The translations under genes were made by a program, and so were the position numbers. The notes below the pieces were generated by a model. It did not search any database. It was given only the letters and a program-made list of their open reading frames with translations, and was not told the DNA's origin. From an uncultured Pelagibacteraceae bacterium (GTDB lineage: Bacteria; Pseudomonadota; Alphaproteobacteria; Pelagibacterales; Pelagibacteraceae): DNA of 64,000 nucleotides. The stretch spans positions 1 through 64,000 of the forward strand of contig CACABZ010000001.1 of the NCBI GenBank assembly GCA_902530885.1, given 5' to 3'. Positions 28,400-41,391 of this stretch are shown in pieces (position 1 is the stretch's first letter; each line of letters begins with the position of its first letter).

Positions 28400-30475
28400 T
28401 TATGCTAATTTCTTTGTTACTTCATCCTGAACATTTTGTGGGACTTTATCATAATGACTAAATTGCATCGTGTATTGGGCTCTTCCTTGGGTTGATGATC
28501 TCAGATTATTTATATAACCAAACATATTAGCTAAAGGAACAGATGCCTGGATTGCAGTAGCATTTCCTCTGGGTTCTGTTGATCCTACTTGACCTCTTCG
28601 ACTGTTGAGGTCACCAATTACATCACCCATGAAATCTTCTGGGGTAACTACTTCAACTTTCATAATAGGTTCTAATAATTTTAGTTGTGCTTTTGTGCAC
28701 GCATCTCTAAAACACATTCTGCTTGCAATTTCAAAAGCTAAGACACTTGAGTCTACATCGTGATGTAATCCATCAAGAATAGTAACTTTGTAGTCTATTA
28801 AAGGAAAGCCTGCTAAAATTCCACTGTCTGCAACGCTTTCAACTCCTTTTTCTACTCCAGGAATAAACTCTTTTGGTATTGCCCCACCTTTAATTTTATT
28901 TTCAACTTCTCTTCCTTTGCCTGGTTCTAAAGGCTCAACTAGTAAAGTAACTTTTGCGAATTGGCCTGCTCCACCACTTTGTTTTTTATGTATATAGGTC
29001 ACTTCTGATGAGCCAAGAATGGTCTCTCGATATGCAACTTGTGGGGCTCCAATATTAGCTTCAACTTTAAATTCTCTTTTCATTCTATCTACAATGATAT
29101 CCAGATGTAGTTCTCCCATTCCCTTAATAATTGTCTGACCTGACTCCTCGTCTGATGTTACTCTAAAAGATGGATCCTCTTTAGCCAGTCTTCCTAAAGC
29201 TTCACCCATTTTTTCTTGGTCTCCTTTAGTTTTTGGTTCAACTGCAATTTCAATCACAGGGTCAGGGAATTCCATAGGTTCTAGTAAAATAGGGTTATCT
29301 TCGCCACATAAAGTGTGACCAGTAATCGTGTACTTCAAACCTGCTAATGCAACTATATCTCCAGCGTTTGCCTCCTTAATGTCTTCTCTGCTATTGGCGT
29401 GCATTAACAACATTCTTCCTACACGCTCTGATTTTTCTTTTGAGGAATTGTAAACGGAAGTACCAGATTTTAATGTTCCTGAATAAATTCTAACAAAAGT
29501 TAAGGATCCAACAAAAGGATCGTTGGCTACTTTAAAAGCTAATCCTGAAAAAGGCTCATTATCAGCAAATTTCATTTGAACTTTTTCTTCTGACCCTAGT
29601 TTTGTACCTTCAATTGATTTTAAATCCTCTGGGCTAGGTAAATAATCTATAACTGCATCTAATAATGGTTGAACTCCTTTATTTTTAAAAGCAGATCCAG
29701 TAGTTATTGGCACAAAATTAAATGCTAAAGTTCCCTTTCTGATACATTTAATTAAATCTGATTCTGAAGGCTCTTTTCCGTTTAGATATTCCTCCATTAA
29801 ACTTTCATCTTCTTCTACTGCTGTTTCAACTAATTCTTTTCTATATTGTGATGCCTTTTCTTTTAAATCTTCAGGTATATCTACTAGGTCAAATTTTGCT
29901 CCAAGGTCCTCGTTTTGCCAGATAACAGCTTTCATTTTTACTAAATCTATAATTCCCTTTAGATCTGCTTCAATACCTACAGGAATTTGAAGAACGAGAG
30001 GTTTTGCACCAAGTCTTTCTTTTATCATGTCTACGCACCTAAAAAAATCTGCTCCAGTTCTATCTAGTTTATTTACAAAACATATTCTTGGAACTCTATA
30101 TTTGTCAGCCTGTCTCCACACTGTTTCTGATTGTGGTTCTACGCCAGCTACTCCATCAAATACTGCTACTGCCCCATCTAAAACTTTTAGAGATCTTTCA
30201 ACTTCAATTGTAAAATCTACGTGTCCCGGTGTATCAATAATATTGATCCTATGATCTCTCCAAAAACAAGTGGTTGCTGCTGATGTTATTGTTATACCTC
30301 GTTCTTGTTCTTGTTCCATCCAATCCATTGTTGCGGCACCATCATGTACTTCCCCTATTTTGTGACTTTTACCTGTGTAATATAAAATTCTTTCAGTAGT
30401 AGTTGTTTTACCGGCGTCGATGTGCGCCATAATTCCTATATTTCTATATTTGTTTAAAGAATATTTATTGCTCAT
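28400..30475 (-). CDS. fusA: Elongation factor G
   Basis: This 691-residue GTPase drives translocation. The G1 motif is [20 protein letters not shown], the switch region carries [18 protein letters not shown] is G3, and NKLD is G4. Domains II-V follow, with [13 protein letters not shown] segments and the C-terminal [24 protein letters not shown] choose ATG at 30475; AGGTGG lies about 6 bases upstream, and a GTG at 30484 would add three residues. It follows rpsG by 2 bp. Confidence 0.98.
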   Translation of the reverse strand: MSNKYSLNKYRNIGIMAHIDAGKTTTTERILYYTGKSHKIGEVHDGAATMDWMEQEQERGITITSAATTCFWRDHRINIIDTPGHVDFTIEVERSLKVLDGAVAVFDGVAGVEPQSETVWRQADKYRVPRICFVNKLDRTGADFFRCVDMIKERLGAKPLVLQIPVGIEADLKGIIDLVKMKAVIWQNEDLGAKFDLVDIPEDLKEKASQYRKELVETAVEEDESLMEEYLNGKEPSESDLIKCIRKGTLAFNFVPITTGSAFKNKGVQPLLDAVIDYLPSPEDLKSIEGTKLGSEEKVQMKFADNEPFSGLAFKVANDPFVGSLTFVRIYSGTLKSGTSVYNSSKEKSERVGRMLLMHANSREDIKEANAGDIVALAGLKYTITGHTLCGEDNPILLEPMEFPDPVIEIAVEPKTKGDQEKMGEALGRLAKEDPSFRVTSDEESGQTIIKGMGELHLDIIVDRMKREFKVEANIGAPQVAYRETILGSSEVTYIHKKQSGGAGQFAKVTLLVEPLEPGKGREVENKIKGGAIPKEFIPGVEKGVESVADSGILAGFPLIDYKVTILDGLHHDVDSSVLAFEIASRMCFRDACTKAQLKLLEPIMKVEVVTPEDFMGDVIGDLNSRRGQVGSTEPRGNATAIQASVPLANMFGYINNLRSSTQGRAQYTMQFSHYDKVPQNVQDEVTKKLA

Positions 30476-30477
30476 AA

Positions 30478-30948
30478 TTACCACCTAAAATGTGCAAATG
30501 CTTTATTTGACTCTGCCATTTTGTGAGTATCCTCTCTTTTTTTAATCGCTGACCCCTTGTTTTGAGATGCATCTAATATTTCAAAATATAGTTTTTCTGA
30601 CATCGTTTTGTTTTTTCTTTTTCGTGTTGCATCAATTAACCATCTTAAAGCTAAAGCCTGTCCTCTATTAGGTTTAACCTCGACTGGAACTTGATAAGTT
30701 GCTCCTCCGACTCTTCTTGATCTAACTTCTAAATTTGGTTTAACGTTATTAATAGCACTATTAAAAACTTTAAGCGGATCATCTTTACTTTTGGATTTAA
30801 TTTTATCGAGTGCATCATATAAAATTTTTTCTGCCGTGGATCTTTTTCCATCATACATTATTGAGTTAATAAATTTGGAAATAATAACTGATCGATATTT
30901 TGGATCTGGATATATTTTTCTTATTGGCGCTTTTCTTTTTCTAGACAT
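30478..30948 (-). CDS. rpsG: Small ribosomal subunit protein uS7
   Basis: ATG at 30948 gives [20 protein letters not shown] and the family length of 156 residues. The open frame continues upstream into rpsL, but this is overlap only. [44 protein letters not shown] core and the C-terminal KAFAHFRW are standard. The gap to rpsL is 4 bp. Confidence 0.97.
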   Translation of the reverse strand: MSRKRKAPIRKIYPDPKYRSVIISKFINSIMYDGKRSTAEKILYDALDKIKSKSKDDPLKVFNSAINNVKPNLEVRSRRVGGATYQVPVEVKPNRGQALALRWLIDATRKRKNKTMSEKLYFEILDASQNKGSAIKKREDTHKMAESNKAFAHFRW

Positions 30949-30952
30949 TAAA

Positions 30953-31324
30953 TTATTTAGGTTTTTTTGTTCCGTATAAAGATCTTCTTTTTTTTCTATT
31001 AGCAACACCTTGTGTATCAAGATTTCCTCTTAAGATATGGTAACGAACACCAGGTAAGTCTTTTACTCGACCACCTCTTATCATTACTACAGAGTGTTCT
31101 TGAAGATTGTGACCTTCTCCAGGTATATAAGCAGTTACCTCAAATCCATTCGATAGTCTTACTCTCGCTACTTTTCTTAAAGCAGAATTTGGTTTCTTTG
31201 GAGTTGTAGTATAAACTTTTACACAAACACCTCTTTTAAGTGGTTGCTTTTGTAAAGCGGGGACCTTATTTCGAACTAAAGGCTTCACTCTTGGTTTTTT
31301 TATCAACTGGTTTATAGTCGGCAT
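30953..31324 (-). CDS. rpsL: Small ribosomal subunit protein uS12
   Basis: This 123-residue decoding-centre protein has the universally conserved [21 protein letters not shown] and the loop [17 protein letters not shown]. The Lys at the K43-equivalent site is in [10 protein letters not shown] and looks like the wild-type streptomycin-sensitive form (inferred). It is the first gene after a 160-bp gap, so it probably leads the str-S10-spc transcription unit. Confidence 0.98.
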   Translation of the reverse strand: MPTINQLIKKPRVKPLVRNKVPALQKQPLKRGVCVKVYTTTPKKPNSALRKVARVRLSNGFEVTAYIPGEGHNLQEHSVVMIRGGRVKDLPGVRYHILRGNLDTQGVANRKKRRSLYGTKKPK

Positions 31325-31484
31325 AATAATATTTTGAAATAGAATGTAGGACAGGTCGAATTTGTTGTTAGTGTTTAAGGTTAAGTATTGCCTTACTTCT
31401 AACTTTCAAAATTTGCGATAAACTAACATTGAACTTGAAAAAGTCAATGGTAATTGAGAAGATATAATGCGTAAAATTACTTTA
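31325..31484. other. 160-bp intergenic region between rpoC and rpsL, the largest in the window
   Basis: This is the longest stretch without a gene. It holds the rpsL promoter candidate and should include the end of the rpoBC transcript. I see no GC-rich hairpin followed by a U run, so any terminator is either weak or factor-dependent. No ORF or RNA gene was recognised in it. Confidence 0.6.
31418..31447 (-). promoter_or_regulatory. Candidate promoter for rpsL-rpsG-fusA and the S10 region
   Basis: On the minus strand TTGACT lies at 31447-31442 and GTTTAT at 31423-31418 with an 18-bp spacer; an offset -10 such as TAGTTT is also possible. The -35 matches 5 of 6 and is the same hexamer as in the rpsM promoter candidate. 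A leader of about 85-90 nt would precede rpsL, unusually long for this genome. Confidence 0.5.
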
Positions 31485-34400
31485 TTATTCAGTGGTTTGA
31501 GGGGTCTCTTGCTCTTGTTTATTCAATTCTTCGAGTCTAAGCTGATCTTCTTTTTGAGCAGCTTTATCCCAGCCCATTTTAGTTAATCCTGTTCCAGCAG
31601 GGACTAATCTTCCTACAATTACGTTTTCTTTTAAACCTTCTAAGTGATCAATTTTACCTTTAATCGATGCATCTGTTAGGACACGGGTTGTTTCTTGGAA
31701 AGAAGCAGCAGATATGAAGGAATTTGTTTGTAATGAAGCTTTTGTTATACCAAGTAAAACTCTTTCAAATTCAACTTGGTTTTTCTTTTCTGACGCAAGT
31801 TTCTCATTTAATGCTTTTATATCATTAAGATCTATTACTTCACCTAACAACAGATCAGAATCCCCTGGATTTTTTACTTCAACTTTTTTTAACATTTGTC
31901 TTACAATCGTTTCAATATGTTTGTCGTTAATAACCACACCTTGTAATCTATAAACTTCTTGAACTTCACTAACAAAATACTCTGTCAATTTTTCAACACC
32001 TAAAATTCTTAATATATCATGTGGCGCTGGACTTCCATCCAATAAGTACTCACCTTTTTTAATTTTTTCACCTTGATTAAAATTAACGTGTTTACCTTTT
32101 GGAATTAAATAATTTGACGACTCGCCATTAGTAGAAACAATAGAAATTTTTTGTTTACCTCGAACTTCTTTCCCAAATTCAATCACTCCATCATTTTCAG
32201 CAATTATAGCGCTATCTTTTGGCCTTCTTGCTTCAAATAATTCAGCGACTCTTGGTAAGCCTCCTGTAATATCTTTAGTTTTAGAAGTTTCTTTTGGTAG
32301 TCTTGCCAATACGTCTCCAGCAGATACTTTTTGACCATCTTTAACAGATAATATCGTATCAGGAACTAAATAGTATCTCGCTTCATTGCCATCAGCTTTT
32401 TTAATTATTTCACCTTTATCATTTCTCAATGTTAGACGAGGTTTTAGTTCAGAATTTTTACTTAATGATTTCCAATCAGTTACTGATTTTGATGATATAC
32501 CAGTAGCGTCATCTAGAGTCTCAGTTAGTGAAGTGCCCTCCACAAGATCCATATAGTTTACGATTCCTGAGGTCTCCGCTATCACTGGTAAAGTATAAGG
32601 ATCCCATTCTGCAATTTTTTTTCCTTTTTCTATTAGATCATCGTCTTTAAAAAATAATTTAGAACCATAATTTACTTTATAAATTGCTAACTGTCTTTTG
32701 TTTTCATCTTCAATACTTAGCTGAGTGTTTCTTCCCATTACTATAATATTCTTTTTTGAATCCTCTATTAAATTCTTGTTAATAATCTTAAGTCTTCCTT
32801 TTGTTTGAGAAATAATTTGTGACTCTTCTTTAATCTGAGCTGTACCACCTACATGGAAAGTTCTCATAGTTAATTGAGTACCTGGTTCGCCAATAGACTG
32901 AGCAGCTATCATACCAATTGCCTCACCAATACTTACAAGTTTTCCTCTTGATAGATCTCTACCGTAGCATGTAGCGCAAACACCTTTTGTTGAAGCACAT
33001 GTTATAACTGAGTAAACTTGAACTGATTTTACGCCCGCGGCATCAACTTTTTCACAGTCTGCTTCATCAATTAATTTACCTTTTTGTATAAGAGCTTCTC
33101 CACTTATAGGGTGTTTAATATTTTCAGCAATCACTCTTCCAAGTATTCTTTCGGAAAGACTTACTAAAATATTTCCACCCTCAATAATTTCAGAAATATT
33201 TATTGAAGATCTTTTTTTAATATCACACTCTTTTGAAGTAATTTGAATATCTTGAGCAACATCGCATAAACGTCTGGTTAAATAACCTGAGTTTGCGGTT
33301 TTAAGCGCAGTATCTGCTAAACCTTTTCTTGCGCCGTGAGTCGAGTTAAAGTATTCTAAGACTGATAAGCCTTCTTTAAAATTTGATATTATTGGTGTTT
33401 CGATTATTTCACCAGAGGGTTTCGCTATTAATCCTCTCATTCCAGCTAATTGCTTCATTTGAGCCTGAGAACCTCGTGCCCCAGAATCCGCCATCATGTA
33501 AACTGAATTGGTTTCGATCCTATCATTCTCATAAACTTTTTCGGCTGAAGATATTTCTTTCATCATCTCGTTTGCAACTGTGTCAGTACACTTAGACCAG
33601 ATATCTACAACTTTGTTATATTTTTCTCCTCTTGTTATTAATCCATCAGAATATTGTTTTTCATATTCTTCAATTCTTTTTTTTGTATCATTTATAAGAT
33701 TTTCTTTTGTTTTAGGAATAATTAAGTCGTCTTTTCCAAAGGAAATACCTGCTTTAAAAGCATGTTTAAAACCTAGAGTTTTTATTCTGTCACAAAAAAT
33801 TACTGTCTCTTTTTGTCCGCAATATCTAAATATTGTATCTATTACTTCAGACACATTCTTTTTTGTAAGAAGTTTGTCTACTAAAGTAAATTTTATATTG
33901 TGATTTTTAGGAAGCAAATTAGCTAACAAAAATCTTCCAGCAGTGCTAACATATTTTTGTTTTGTAATATTGTTATTTTCGTCAATAGTTTCAAACATTG
34001 AAACTATTTTAGAGTGCAAACTTATAGATTTATTTTCTAATGCTTGTTCAATCTCATCAATAGAAGTAAAAATTCCTTTTGGTTTATCTGATTTTGAGTC
34101 TTGTGAAAGATAATAAATTCCTAAAACAATATCCTGACTTGGTACAATAATCGGTTTCCCATTTGATGGACTTAAAATATTATTTGTCGACATCATTAAA
34201 ACCCTAGCCTCTAACTGAGCTTCTAAACTTAATGGAATATGAACTGCCATTTGATCTCCATCAAAATCTGCATTAAATGCTGCACAAACTAAAGGGTGCA
34301 GCTCAATGGCATTTCCCTCGATTAATTTAGCTTCAAAAGCTTGCACACCTAATCTATGTAGTGTAGGTGCTCTATTTAATAATACTGGGTGCTCTCTAAT

Positions 34401-35657
34401 TATATATTCTAAGGCATCCCAAACCTCACTTTTTTCTTTTTCAACTAATCTTTTTGCCTGCTTAATAGTAGTGGCTAAGCCTAACTTATCAAGCCTTGCG
34501 TATAAAAATGGTTTAAACAATTCAAGAGCCATCTTTTTTGGCAAACCACATTGATGTAACTTTAATTCTGGTCCAACAACAATCACTGACCTTCCAGAAT
34601 AATCTACTCTTTTTCCCAATAAATTTTGCCTAAAACGACCTTGTTTGCCTTTCAACATTTCGGCCAGGGATTTTAAAGGTCTCTTTCCAGTCCCAGTTAT
34701 AACTCTTCCTCTTCGCCCGTTATCAAATAAAGCATCAACAGATTCTTGTAACATTCTTTTTTCATTTCTTACAATGATATCAGGTGCTTTAAGATCTAGT
34801 AATCTTTTTAGTCGGTTATTTCGATTAATTACTCTTCTATATAAGTCATTTAAGTCAGATGTTGCAAATCTTCCACCATCTAACGGAACTAATGGTCTTA
34901 ACTCTGGTGGTATCACTGGCACTGTAGTTAAAATCATCCATTCTGGTTTATTTCCCGATGTAATAAATGATTCAATTAATTTCAATCTTTTAATGGTTCT
35001 TTCCTCAGTGACTTTTGATTTAACTTCTTTTAAAGCTTCTCTTAGTTTTTTTTGTTCTTTCTCTAAATCTAAACTTAATAAAATTTCTCTTACAGCTTCA
35101 GCTCCAATACCAGCAGTAAAAGCATCCTCACCATACTCATCTTGAGCTTTAACAAGCTCATCTTCGCTCATGAGCTGACCTTTTTGTAGTTTTGTTAAAC
35201 CAGGTTCAATAACTATAAAGCTTTCAAAATAAAGGACTTTTTCAACTTCTTTCAGTTTCATGTCTATAGCTAGCGAAATTCTGCTTGGAAGTGATTTTAA
35301 AAACCAGATATGCGCCACTGGACAAGCTAGATCAATGTGACCCATTCTTTCCCTTCTTACATTGGATTTAGTTACTTCTACCCCGCATTTTTCACAAACA
35401 ATGCCTCTAAATTTCATTCTTTTGTATTTTCCACATAAACACTCGTAATCTTTTACTGGACCAAATATTCTAGAGCAGAATAAACCATCTTTTTCAGGCC
35501 TAAAGGTTCTATAATTAATAGTTTCAGGTTTTTTTATTTCACCGTAAGACCAGGATTTAATTTTATCAGGACTTGCTAATGTAATTTTTATGCTTCCAAA
35601 ATTATTTTCAGAAATTGTACCTTGATTTTGTAAATTCTTTGCTAAATTCTTTTCCAT
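31485..35657 (-). CDS. rpoC: DNA-directed RNA polymerase subunit beta'
   Basis: This 1390-residue subunit carries the catalytic centre. The N-terminal zinc site is [23 protein letters not shown] (about 70-95), the metal-binding loop is [12 protein letters not shown], the trigger loop region includes [16 protein letters not shown], and the second zinc site has [15 protein letters not shown]. The C-terminus ends in a Gln/Thr/Glu tail. It follows rpoB by one base. Confidence 0.99.
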   Translation of the reverse strand: MEKNLAKNLQNQGTISENNFGSIKITLASPDKIKSWSYGEIKKPETINYRTFRPEKDGLFCSRIFGPVKDYECLCGKYKRMKFRGIVCEKCGVEVTKSNVRRERMGHIDLACPVAHIWFLKSLPSRISLAIDMKLKEVEKVLYFESFIVIEPGLTKLQKGQLMSEDELVKAQDEYGEDAFTAGIGAEAVREILLSLDLEKEQKKLREALKEVKSKVTEERTIKRLKLIESFITSGNKPEWMILTTVPVIPPELRPLVPLDGGRFATSDLNDLYRRVINRNNRLKRLLDLKAPDIIVRNEKRMLQESVDALFDNGRRGRVITGTGKRPLKSLAEMLKGKQGRFRQNLLGKRVDYSGRSVIVVGPELKLHQCGLPKKMALELFKPFLYARLDKLGLATTIKQAKRLVEKEKSEVWDALEYIIREHPVLLNRAPTLHRLGVQAFEAKLIEGNAIELHPLVCAAFNADFDGDQMAVHIPLSLEAQLEARVLMMSTNNILSPSNGKPIIVPSQDIVLGIYYLSQDSKSDKPKGIFTSIDEIEQALENKSISLHSKIVSMFETIDENNNITKQKYVSTAGRFLLANLLPKNHNIKFTLVDKLLTKKNVSEVIDTIFRYCGQKETVIFCDRIKTLGFKHAFKAGISFGKDDLIIPKTKENLINDTKKRIEEYEKQYSDGLITRGEKYNKVVDIWSKCTDTVANEMMKEISSAEKVYENDRIETNSVYMMADSGARGSQAQMKQLAGMRGLIAKPSGEIIETPIISNFKEGLSVLEYFNSTHGARKGLADTALKTANSGYLTRRLCDVAQDIQITSKECDIKKRSSINISEIIEGGNILVSLSERILGRVIAENIKHPISGEALIQKGKLIDEADCEKVDAAGVKSVQVYSVITCASTKGVCATCYGRDLSRGKLVSIGEAIGMIAAQSIGEPGTQLTMRTFHVGGTAQIKEESQIISQTKGRLKIINKNLIEDSKKNIIVMGRNTQLSIEDENKRQLAIYKVNYGSKLFFKDDDLIEKGKKIAEWDPYTLPVIAETSGIVNYMDLVEGTSLTETLDDATGISSKSVTDWKSLSKNSELKPRLTLRNDKGEIIKKADGNEARYYLVPDTILSVKDGQKVSAGDVLARLPKETSKTKDITGGLPRVAELFEARRPKDSAIIAENDGVIEFGKEVRGKQKISIVSTNGESSNYLIPKGKHVNFNQGEKIKKGEYLLDGSPAPHDILRILGVEKLTEYFVSEVQEVYRLQGVVINDKHIETIVRQMLKKVEVKNPGDSDLLLGEVIDLNDIKALNEKLASEKKNQVEFERVLLGITKASLQTNSFISAASFQETTRVLTDASIKGKIDHLEGLKENVIVGRLVPAGTGLTKMGWDKAAQKEDQLRLEELNKQEQETPQTTE

Positions 35658-35658
35658 A

Positions 35659-38600
35659 TTAATTCAATTCAATGTTTAATCCCAAAGCTCTAATTTCTTT
35701 TATTAAAACATTGAAGGACTCTGGCACCCCAGACTCAAAATTATTATTACCTTTTACTATTGTCTCATAAACCTTTGTTCTTCCAGCTACGTCATCGGAT
35801 TTTACTGTTAAAATTTCTTGAAGAGAATAAGATGCGCCATATGCTTCCAAGGCCCAGACTTCCATCTCACCAAATCTTTGACCTCCTAGTTGAGCTTTCC
35901 CTCCTAATGGTTGTTGTGTTACTAAACTATAAGGTCCAGTCGATCTGGCGTGAATCTTATCTTCAACTAAATGATTAAGTTTTAACATATATATAGTTCC
36001 AACTGTTACAGGTCTGTCAAACCTCTCACCAGTTCTACCATCCCATAAATGTGTTTGACCACTAGAGGGTAGTTTCGCCAAATCTAACATCTTTGTAATA
36101 TCATCTGTAGAAGCGCCATCAAAAACTGGAGTTCCTATGGGTACGCCATTAGAAATATTTTCAATTAATTCGAAAATTTCTTTTTTTGATAATTTAGATA
36201 ATACATTATCAAAATATTTTTGACCGTAGATCTCTTTAAGTTTAGTTTTTAAATTTTCAAATTTTCCCTCAAATTCTTTTAAATACGTCTTGATTTGTTC
36301 TCCCAGCTCTGAACATGACCAGCCTAAATGCGTTTCAAGAATTTGCCCAACATTCATTCTGCTTGGAACTCCTAATGGATTAAGCACAATGTCAACAGGT
36401 TTTCCATTTTCCATATATGGCATGTCCTCAACAGGAACTATTTTACTAACAACGCCTTTGTTTCCATGTCTACCTGCCATTTTATCACCAGGCATAAGTC
36501 TTCTTTTAACTGCAACAAATACCTTAACTACTTTCATTACCGTTGGTAACAGATCATCGCCTTGTTGAATTTTATTTACTTTGTCATCAAATCTAATTTT
36601 TATATCTTCATTAGCATTATCAAATTGGTTTTTTAGTTTAAGAAGATTTTCGTTAATTTTTTCTTCTTTGAAGGAAATTTTCCATAAATCCTTTAGCGAT
36701 AAAGTATCAAGATCATTTTTATTTAAAGTAAGACCTGATTTTAAATTTTTGTAACTTTTGCTAATAACTTGACTCTTTAATAAATCAGTTGCCCTTGATT
36801 TTATATTCCTTTCAAGTATTTCTTCTTCGACCTTCCTATCTTCTTGTACAGCTTCAATCTCTGAGCGTTCAATTGCAATTGATCTCTCATCTTTTTCTAT
36901 GCCGTGTCTATTGAATACCCTAACATCTATTACTACACCTGCACTCCCAGATGGTAATTTTAATGATGAATCTCTTACATCAGTAGCCTTCTCTCCAAAA
37001 ATAGATCTTAATAATTTTTCTTCTGGACTAGATGACGTTTCACTTTTCGGTGTAACTTTACCAACCAGTATATCCCCAGGTTTCACCTCTGCTCCAACGT
37101 AAACAATTCCAGATTCGTCAAGGTTTCTGAGACTTTCTTCACTTACGTTAGGTATATCTCTTGTGATTTCCTCCGCTCCTAGCTTTGTATCTCTTGCCAT
37201 AGATTCATATTCTTCAATATGAATTGAAGTAAAAACATCATCGGTCACGCACCTTTCTGAAATTAATATTGAATCTTCAAAATTGTATCCTTGCCAAGGC
37301 ATAAAAGCTACTGTTACATTTTTTCCAAGAGCTAGCTCGCCTAATTTAGTTGCTGGACCATCTGCTATTATATCCCCTCGCTTTATTTGATCGCCAACTT
37401 TAACCAAAGGTTTTTGGTTTATACAAGTATTTTGATTTGACCTCTTAAATTTTGATAAGTTATAAATGTCTACAGCTGATTGAGATAAATCTTTTACGTC
37501 AGTTGCTTTAACAACAATTCTTTTTCCATCAATTTTATCAACAACACCATGTCTTTTGGCAACAATTGTAACTCCAGAGTCTAGGGCGACGTCTGACTCG
37601 ATACCTGTGCCTACCAAAGGTGCTTCGGGTTTTAAAAGGGGCACTGCTTGTCTCATCATGTTGGATCCCATTAATGCTCTGTTGGCATCGTCATTTTCCA
37701 GAAAAGGAATTAAAGCTGCCGCAACAGAAACAAGTTGTTTGGGAGATACATCTATATAATCTATATTATCTTTGTTAGATAACTGAAAATTCAAATTTTT
37801 TCTACAAGCAACTAACTCTTCTTCAAAAGTTCCATCTTTTCTTAGTGGAGAGTTAGCTTGAGCTATGGTGAATCTCTCTTCTTCAATTGCCGACAAATAT
37901 TTAATTTCGTCTGTAACTTTTCCTTTCTCAACTTTTTTATAAGGGCTTTCAATGTATCCAAATTTATTTACTCTACAATATGTTGCTAAACTATTTATTA
38001 GACCGATATTTGGACCCTCAGGAGTTTCGATGGGACAAATCCTTCCATAATGAGTTGGATGCACATCCCTAACTTCAAATCCAGCTCTTTCTCTTGTTAA
38101 TCCACCAGGGCCAAGAGCTGAAACTCTTCTCTTGTGAGTTATTTCAGATAACGGATTAGTTTGATCCATAAATTGTGAAAGTTGCGAAGTTGCAAAAAAG
38201 TCTTTTAAAGAAGTGGTTATAGGCTTTGCATTTATTAAATCTTGAGGCATTGCGGATTCTATTTCTAAAAAAGTTGACATTTTTTCTTTAACTGTACGCT
38301 CCATTCTTAAAAGCCCAATCCTAAATTGATTTTCTACTAATTCTCCAACTGACCTAACTCTTCGGTTTCCTAGATGGTCAATATCATCTACATCGCCTTT
38401 ACCATCTCTTAAATCCAGCATAAACTTGATGATCGCAATTATATCCTCCGAGTTTAATGTGTTGTCTTTTGCATTCCTATTTAAATTCAATTTTGAATTA
38501 AGTTTTACTCTTCCAACTTCAGATAAATCGTATCTCTCTTTATTAAAGTATAAATTATTAAATACCTCTTCTGCTATCTCAATTGTTGGGGCTTCGCCTG

Positions 38601-39750
38601 GTCTTAGTACCTTATATATATCATTGAGAGCATCAGCTTTGTTTCTATTTTTATCAACTTTTAATGTCTCGAGTATGTAAGGACCTTTATTAATAGGATC
38701 AATATTAACTATTTCTAATTTGTTTATCTCATTTGAAGATATTTTCTCCAAAATCTCATCATTAAGATCTGTGCCAGCACTACATATTAGCTCTTTACTT
38801 TTATCAAAAATATCTTTTGCTAAGTACTTGCCTCTTAATTCTTCATTTGAAATTAATATTTCCTTTAAATTTTTATCTTGAAGCTTTTTTGCGATTATAA
38901 AGTTTAATTTTTCTCCTTTGGATAAAACTTTTTTATTATTTTTGGCATCAATTAAATCAAAAGGTAATTTGATAGGTCTTTTAAAATTTTCTGGATCAAA
39001 ATTAGTTATCCATTGTTTATTATCAATATCAAAACTATATTGGCTAGTGGAATAAAATGTTTTAATTATTTTTTCTTTAGACAAGTCTAGAGCATAAAGG
39101 ATTGTACTAATGTGTAATTTCTTCTTTCTATCTATCCTAAAATATAAAATATCTTTTGGATCAAACTCAAAATCTAACCAAGAGCCTCGACCAGGTATTA
39201 TCCTGCAATTAAACAAAAGTTTTCCACTTGAGTGGGTTTTGCCCTTATCATGATCAAAGAACACACCTGGACTTCTATGCATTTGGTTTACTACAACTCT
39301 TTCAACTCCATTAACTACAAATGTGCCACTTGGTGTCATTAATGGTAGTTCACCAATAAAAACTTCTTGTTCTTTAGCTGATAAAATTTGTTTAGTGTTA
39401 TTCTCTGTATCTATATCATAGACAACTAATCTTAAATTAGCTTTTAAGGAAGCTGAGTATGTTAAACTTCTTTGTTTGCATTCCAACACATCAAACTTTG
39501 GTTTTTCCAATTTATAAGTTATATATTCTAAAGTTGATTTATCTGAACTGTCATCAATTGGAAATATGCTTTTAAATACTTTATCTATACCTTTAGATAA
39601 AATATCCATTTGCTCATTGAAAGCTTTTGAAGATAAAAATTCTTGGTACGAATTTTTCTGAACTTCTATTAAATTTGGTATTGATAAGCCTTCTTTTAAC
39701 TTACCAAAATTTTTCCTTATACTTTTTTTTTGAGTAAAAGACAATTCCAT
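35659..39750 (-). CDS. rpoB: DNA-directed RNA polymerase subunit beta
   Basis: This 1363-residue subunit starts at ATG 39750; a TTG one codon upstream is unnecessary. The rifampicin-pocket region reads [64 protein letters not shown], with wild-type residues at the common resistance positions (inferred). The C-terminal clamp has [26 protein letters not shown]. Gap to rplL is 53 bp and holds a small hairpin. Confidence 0.99.
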   Translation of the reverse strand: MELSFTQKKSIRKNFGKLKEGLSIPNLIEVQKNSYQEFLSSKAFNEQMDILSKGIDKVFKSIFPIDDSSDKSTLEYITYKLEKPKFDVLECKQRSLTYSASLKANLRLVVYDIDTENNTKQILSAKEQEVFIGELPLMTPSGTFVVNGVERVVVNQMHRSPGVFFDHDKGKTHSSGKLLFNCRIIPGRGSWLDFEFDPKDILYFRIDRKKKLHISTILYALDLSKEKIIKTFYSTSQYSFDIDNKQWITNFDPENFKRPIKLPFDLIDAKNNKKVLSKGEKLNFIIAKKLQDKNLKEILISNEELRGKYLAKDIFDKSKELICSAGTDLNDEILEKISSNEINKLEIVNIDPINKGPYILETLKVDKNRNKADALNDIYKVLRPGEAPTIEIAEEVFNNLYFNKERYDLSEVGRVKLNSKLNLNRNAKDNTLNSEDIIAIIKFMLDLRDGKGDVDDIDHLGNRRVRSVGELVENQFRIGLLRMERTVKEKMSTFLEIESAMPQDLINAKPITTSLKDFFATSQLSQFMDQTNPLSEITHKRRVSALGPGGLTRERAGFEVRDVHPTHYGRICPIETPEGPNIGLINSLATYCRVNKFGYIESPYKKVEKGKVTDEIKYLSAIEEERFTIAQANSPLRKDGTFEEELVACRKNLNFQLSNKDNIDYIDVSPKQLVSVAAALIPFLENDDANRALMGSNMMRQAVPLLKPEAPLVGTGIESDVALDSGVTIVAKRHGVVDKIDGKRIVVKATDVKDLSQSAVDIYNLSKFKRSNQNTCINQKPLVKVGDQIKRGDIIADGPATKLGELALGKNVTVAFMPWQGYNFEDSILISERCVTDDVFTSIHIEEYESMARDTKLGAEEITRDIPNVSEESLRNLDESGIVYVGAEVKPGDILVGKVTPKSETSSSPEEKLLRSIFGEKATDVRDSSLKLPSGSAGVVIDVRVFNRHGIEKDERSIAIERSEIEAVQEDRKVEEEILERNIKSRATDLLKSQVISKSYKNLKSGLTLNKNDLDTLSLKDLWKISFKEEKINENLLKLKNQFDNANEDIKIRFDDKVNKIQQGDDLLPTVMKVVKVFVAVKRRLMPGDKMAGRHGNKGVVSKIVPVEDMPYMENGKPVDIVLNPLGVPSRMNVGQILETHLGWSCSELGEQIKTYLKEFEGKFENLKTKLKEIYGQKYFDNVLSKLSKKEIFELIENISNGVPIGTPVFDGASTDDITKMLDLAKLPSSGQTHLWDGRTGERFDRPVTVGTIYMLKLNHLVEDKIHARSTGPYSLVTQQPLGGKAQLGGQRFGEMEVWALEAYGASYSLQEILTVKSDDVAGRTKVYETIVKGNNNFESGVPESFNVLIKEIRALGLNIELN

Positions 39751-39763
39751 CAATAAAATTTAC

Positions 39764-39781
39764 TACAATAGCTAAATTGTA
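39764..39781 (-). other. Small AT hairpin between rplL and rpoB
   Basis: On the transcript, UACAAU pairs with AUUGUA (39781-39776 with 39769-39764) around a six-base loop. In E. coli this interval has an attenuator and an RNase III site that uncouple rplL from rpoB expression. The hairpin here is short and AT-only, so any role is speculative. Confidence 0.25.
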
Positions 39782-39803
39782 ATAATCTAATCTTAAATTT
39801 AAT

Positions 39804-40172
39804 TTACTTTAATTCTACTTTTGCGCCCGCAGCTTCGAGTTTTTTCTTAAATTCGTCTGCTTCTTTTTTTGGCACTCCAGCTTTAATTTCCTTAGGGGCT
39901 CCCTCAACTAAATCTTTAGCCTCTTTTAATCCCAATGCAGTGATCGCTCTTACTTCTTTTATAACGTTAATTTTTTTATCTCCGGCAGCAGCTAAGAATA
40001 AAGAAAATTCTGTTTTTTCTTCTCCTGCTGGAGCGGCTCCTGGAGCTGCTACTGCTGCTACAGGTGCAGCTGCTTTAACTCCCCACTTTTCTTCTAACTG
40101 TTTTGAAAGCTCTGCAGCTTCTACTACTGTTAATTTTGATAGATCTTCAATAATTTTGTTTAAATCTGACAT
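39804..40172 (-). CDS. rplL: Large ribosomal subunit protein bL12 (L7/L12)
   Basis: This 122-residue stalk protein recruits translational GTPases. It shows an N-terminal dimerisation domain ([29 protein letters not shown]), an Ala/Gly/Pro-rich hinge (about 35-50), and the C-terminal domain [46 protein letters not shown]. It is preceded by a 14-bp gap after rplJ. Confidence 0.98.
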   Translation of the reverse strand: MSDLNKIIEDLSKLTVVEAAELSKQLEEKWGVKAAAPVAAVAAPGAAPAGEEKTEFSLFLAAAGDKKINVIKEVRAITALGLKEAKDLVEGAPKEIKAGVPKKEADEFKKKLEAAGAKVELK

Positions 40173-40186
40173 TTGATTCCTTGTAA

Positions 40187-40699
40187 TTAATTTTTTAAAC
40201 TCTTCGCGCGCGCTAAATTAGCAATTTTTGAGCCAGGTGCAAGTAAAATACTTACTAACTTTTGTGCTGGCGATGACAAAATACCCACTATTTTAGCCCT
40301 TGCCTCCTCTAATGATGGTAATGTGGCGATAATAGACACCTCTTTTTGGTCTAAAACTTTCCCATCCATAAATCCAGCTACAATTTTAAGTTTGTCATGT
40401 GATTTAGCAAAATTCGTGAGAATCTTTGCGGTGGTTATCGGATCAGAAGATAGGGCAGCTGCCGTTGGTCCTTTAAAATATTTTTCTAAACCTTTAACAG
40501 GGGTCTCTTTTATAGCTAATTTTGTTATTCTATTTTTTGTAATCTTGAAAATAATATCTTTTTCCCTAAGCTTTTTTCTAAGCTCATCTAATTCATTCAC
40601 ATTTAAACCTTGGTACTGAGCAATCATTACTGAGTTGTTTGAGGAAAAACTTTTTTTCATTTCTTCTATATAATTCTTTTTTGCTTGCTTATTCATCAT
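40187..40699 (-). CDS. rplJ: Large ribosomal subunit protein uL10
   Basis: This 170-residue protein anchors the bL12 stalk. It has [35 protein letters not shown] and [35 protein letters not shown]. Tandem ATGs at 40699 and 40696 are both possible starts. It begins two bases after the rplA stop, so the long rplJ leader that mediates L10 autoregulation in E. coli is absent. Confidence 0.97.
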   Translation of the reverse strand: MMNKQAKKNYIEEMKKSFSSNNSVMIAQYQGLNVNELDELRKKLREKDIIFKITKNRITKLAIKETPVKGLEKYFKGPTAAALSSDPITTAKILTNFAKSHDKLKIVAGFMDGKVLDQKEVSIIATLPSLEEARAKIVGILSSPAQKLVSILLAPGSKIANLARAKSLKN

Positions 40700-40701
40700 A
40701 A

Positions 40702-41391
40702 TTAATTTTTACCGCCGATCTTGCATGATATGCCCATTGTTGATGTAATAAAAATATTTTTTATAAACTCACCTTTTATTGTATCTGGTTTTTCTTTTTT
40801 TAAAAAATCAATTAAAAATTTATAATTTTCTTCTAATTTATTATTGGAAAAATCTTTTCTACCTATTGATAGAGCAAGATTTCCATCTTTGTCATTTTTT
40901 AATTCGGTTAAACCGTTTTTTAAATCATTTATCGATCCTTTCAAATTGTTTGAAACAGTTCCTAATTTTGGATTTGGCATTAAACCTTTTGGGCCTAAAA
41001 TTTTACCAAATTTACCAAGTTTACCCATCATTCCTGGTGTACAAATAAGTTTATTAAAATTAATCTTTTTTGAGGATATTTTTTCTAATAAATCGTCTGA
41101 GCCTACTATGTTAGCACCATTAGATTTGGCTTCTTGTATTTTTTCTGGTTCACATAAAACTGCTATTGAAAACTTTTTTCCGTTTCCATTTGGTAGTTTT
41201 GTAACAGTTCTGAGATTATATTCTCCGCCTTTGGACTGTTTTGTATTAATCCTTATTGATAAATCTATTGAATCATTTTTTAGTTTTGTATTACAAGTCT
41301 GTTTGATCAACTCAATTGCTTTTTCAATAGACATTTTTCCTTTAATTTTTTTCTTTTCTAAATCTATGTATCTTTTTGATCTTTTTTTCAT
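40702..41391 (-). CDS. rplA: Large ribosomal subunit protein uL1
   Basis: This 229-residue L1-stalk protein guides deacylated tRNA out of the E site. It has SIDLSIRINTKQSKGGEYNLRTVTKLPNGNGK-type first domain and LGKFGKILGPKGLMPNPKLGTVS in the second. The start overlaps the rplK stop by one base. Confidence 0.97.
   Translation of the reverse strand: MKKRSKRYIDLEKKKIKGKMSIEKAIELIKQTCNTKLKNDSIDLSIRINTKQSKGGEYNLRTVTKLPNGNGKKFSIAVLCEPEKIQEAKSNGANIVGSDDLLEKISSKKINFNKLICTPGMMGKLGKFGKILGPKGLMPNPKLGTVSNNLKGSINDLKNGLTELKNDKDGNLALSIGRKDFSNNKLEENYKFLIDFLKKEKPDTIKGEFIKNIFITSTMGISCKIGGKN

Noticed and set aside
30949..31020. N-terminal extension of rpsG by 24 residues
   Set aside because: It runs through the 3' end of rpsL; ATG 30948 gives the standard uS7 N-terminus [11 protein letters not shown].
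31325..31484. Hidden small RNA gene in the largest gap
   Set aside because: Apart from a promoter-like sequence for rpsL I see no stable stem-loop or terminator, so a separate RNA gene is not supported.
34645..35145. 166-codon plus-strand ORF inside rpoC
   Set aside because: Shadow of a highly conserved rpoC segment on the other strand.
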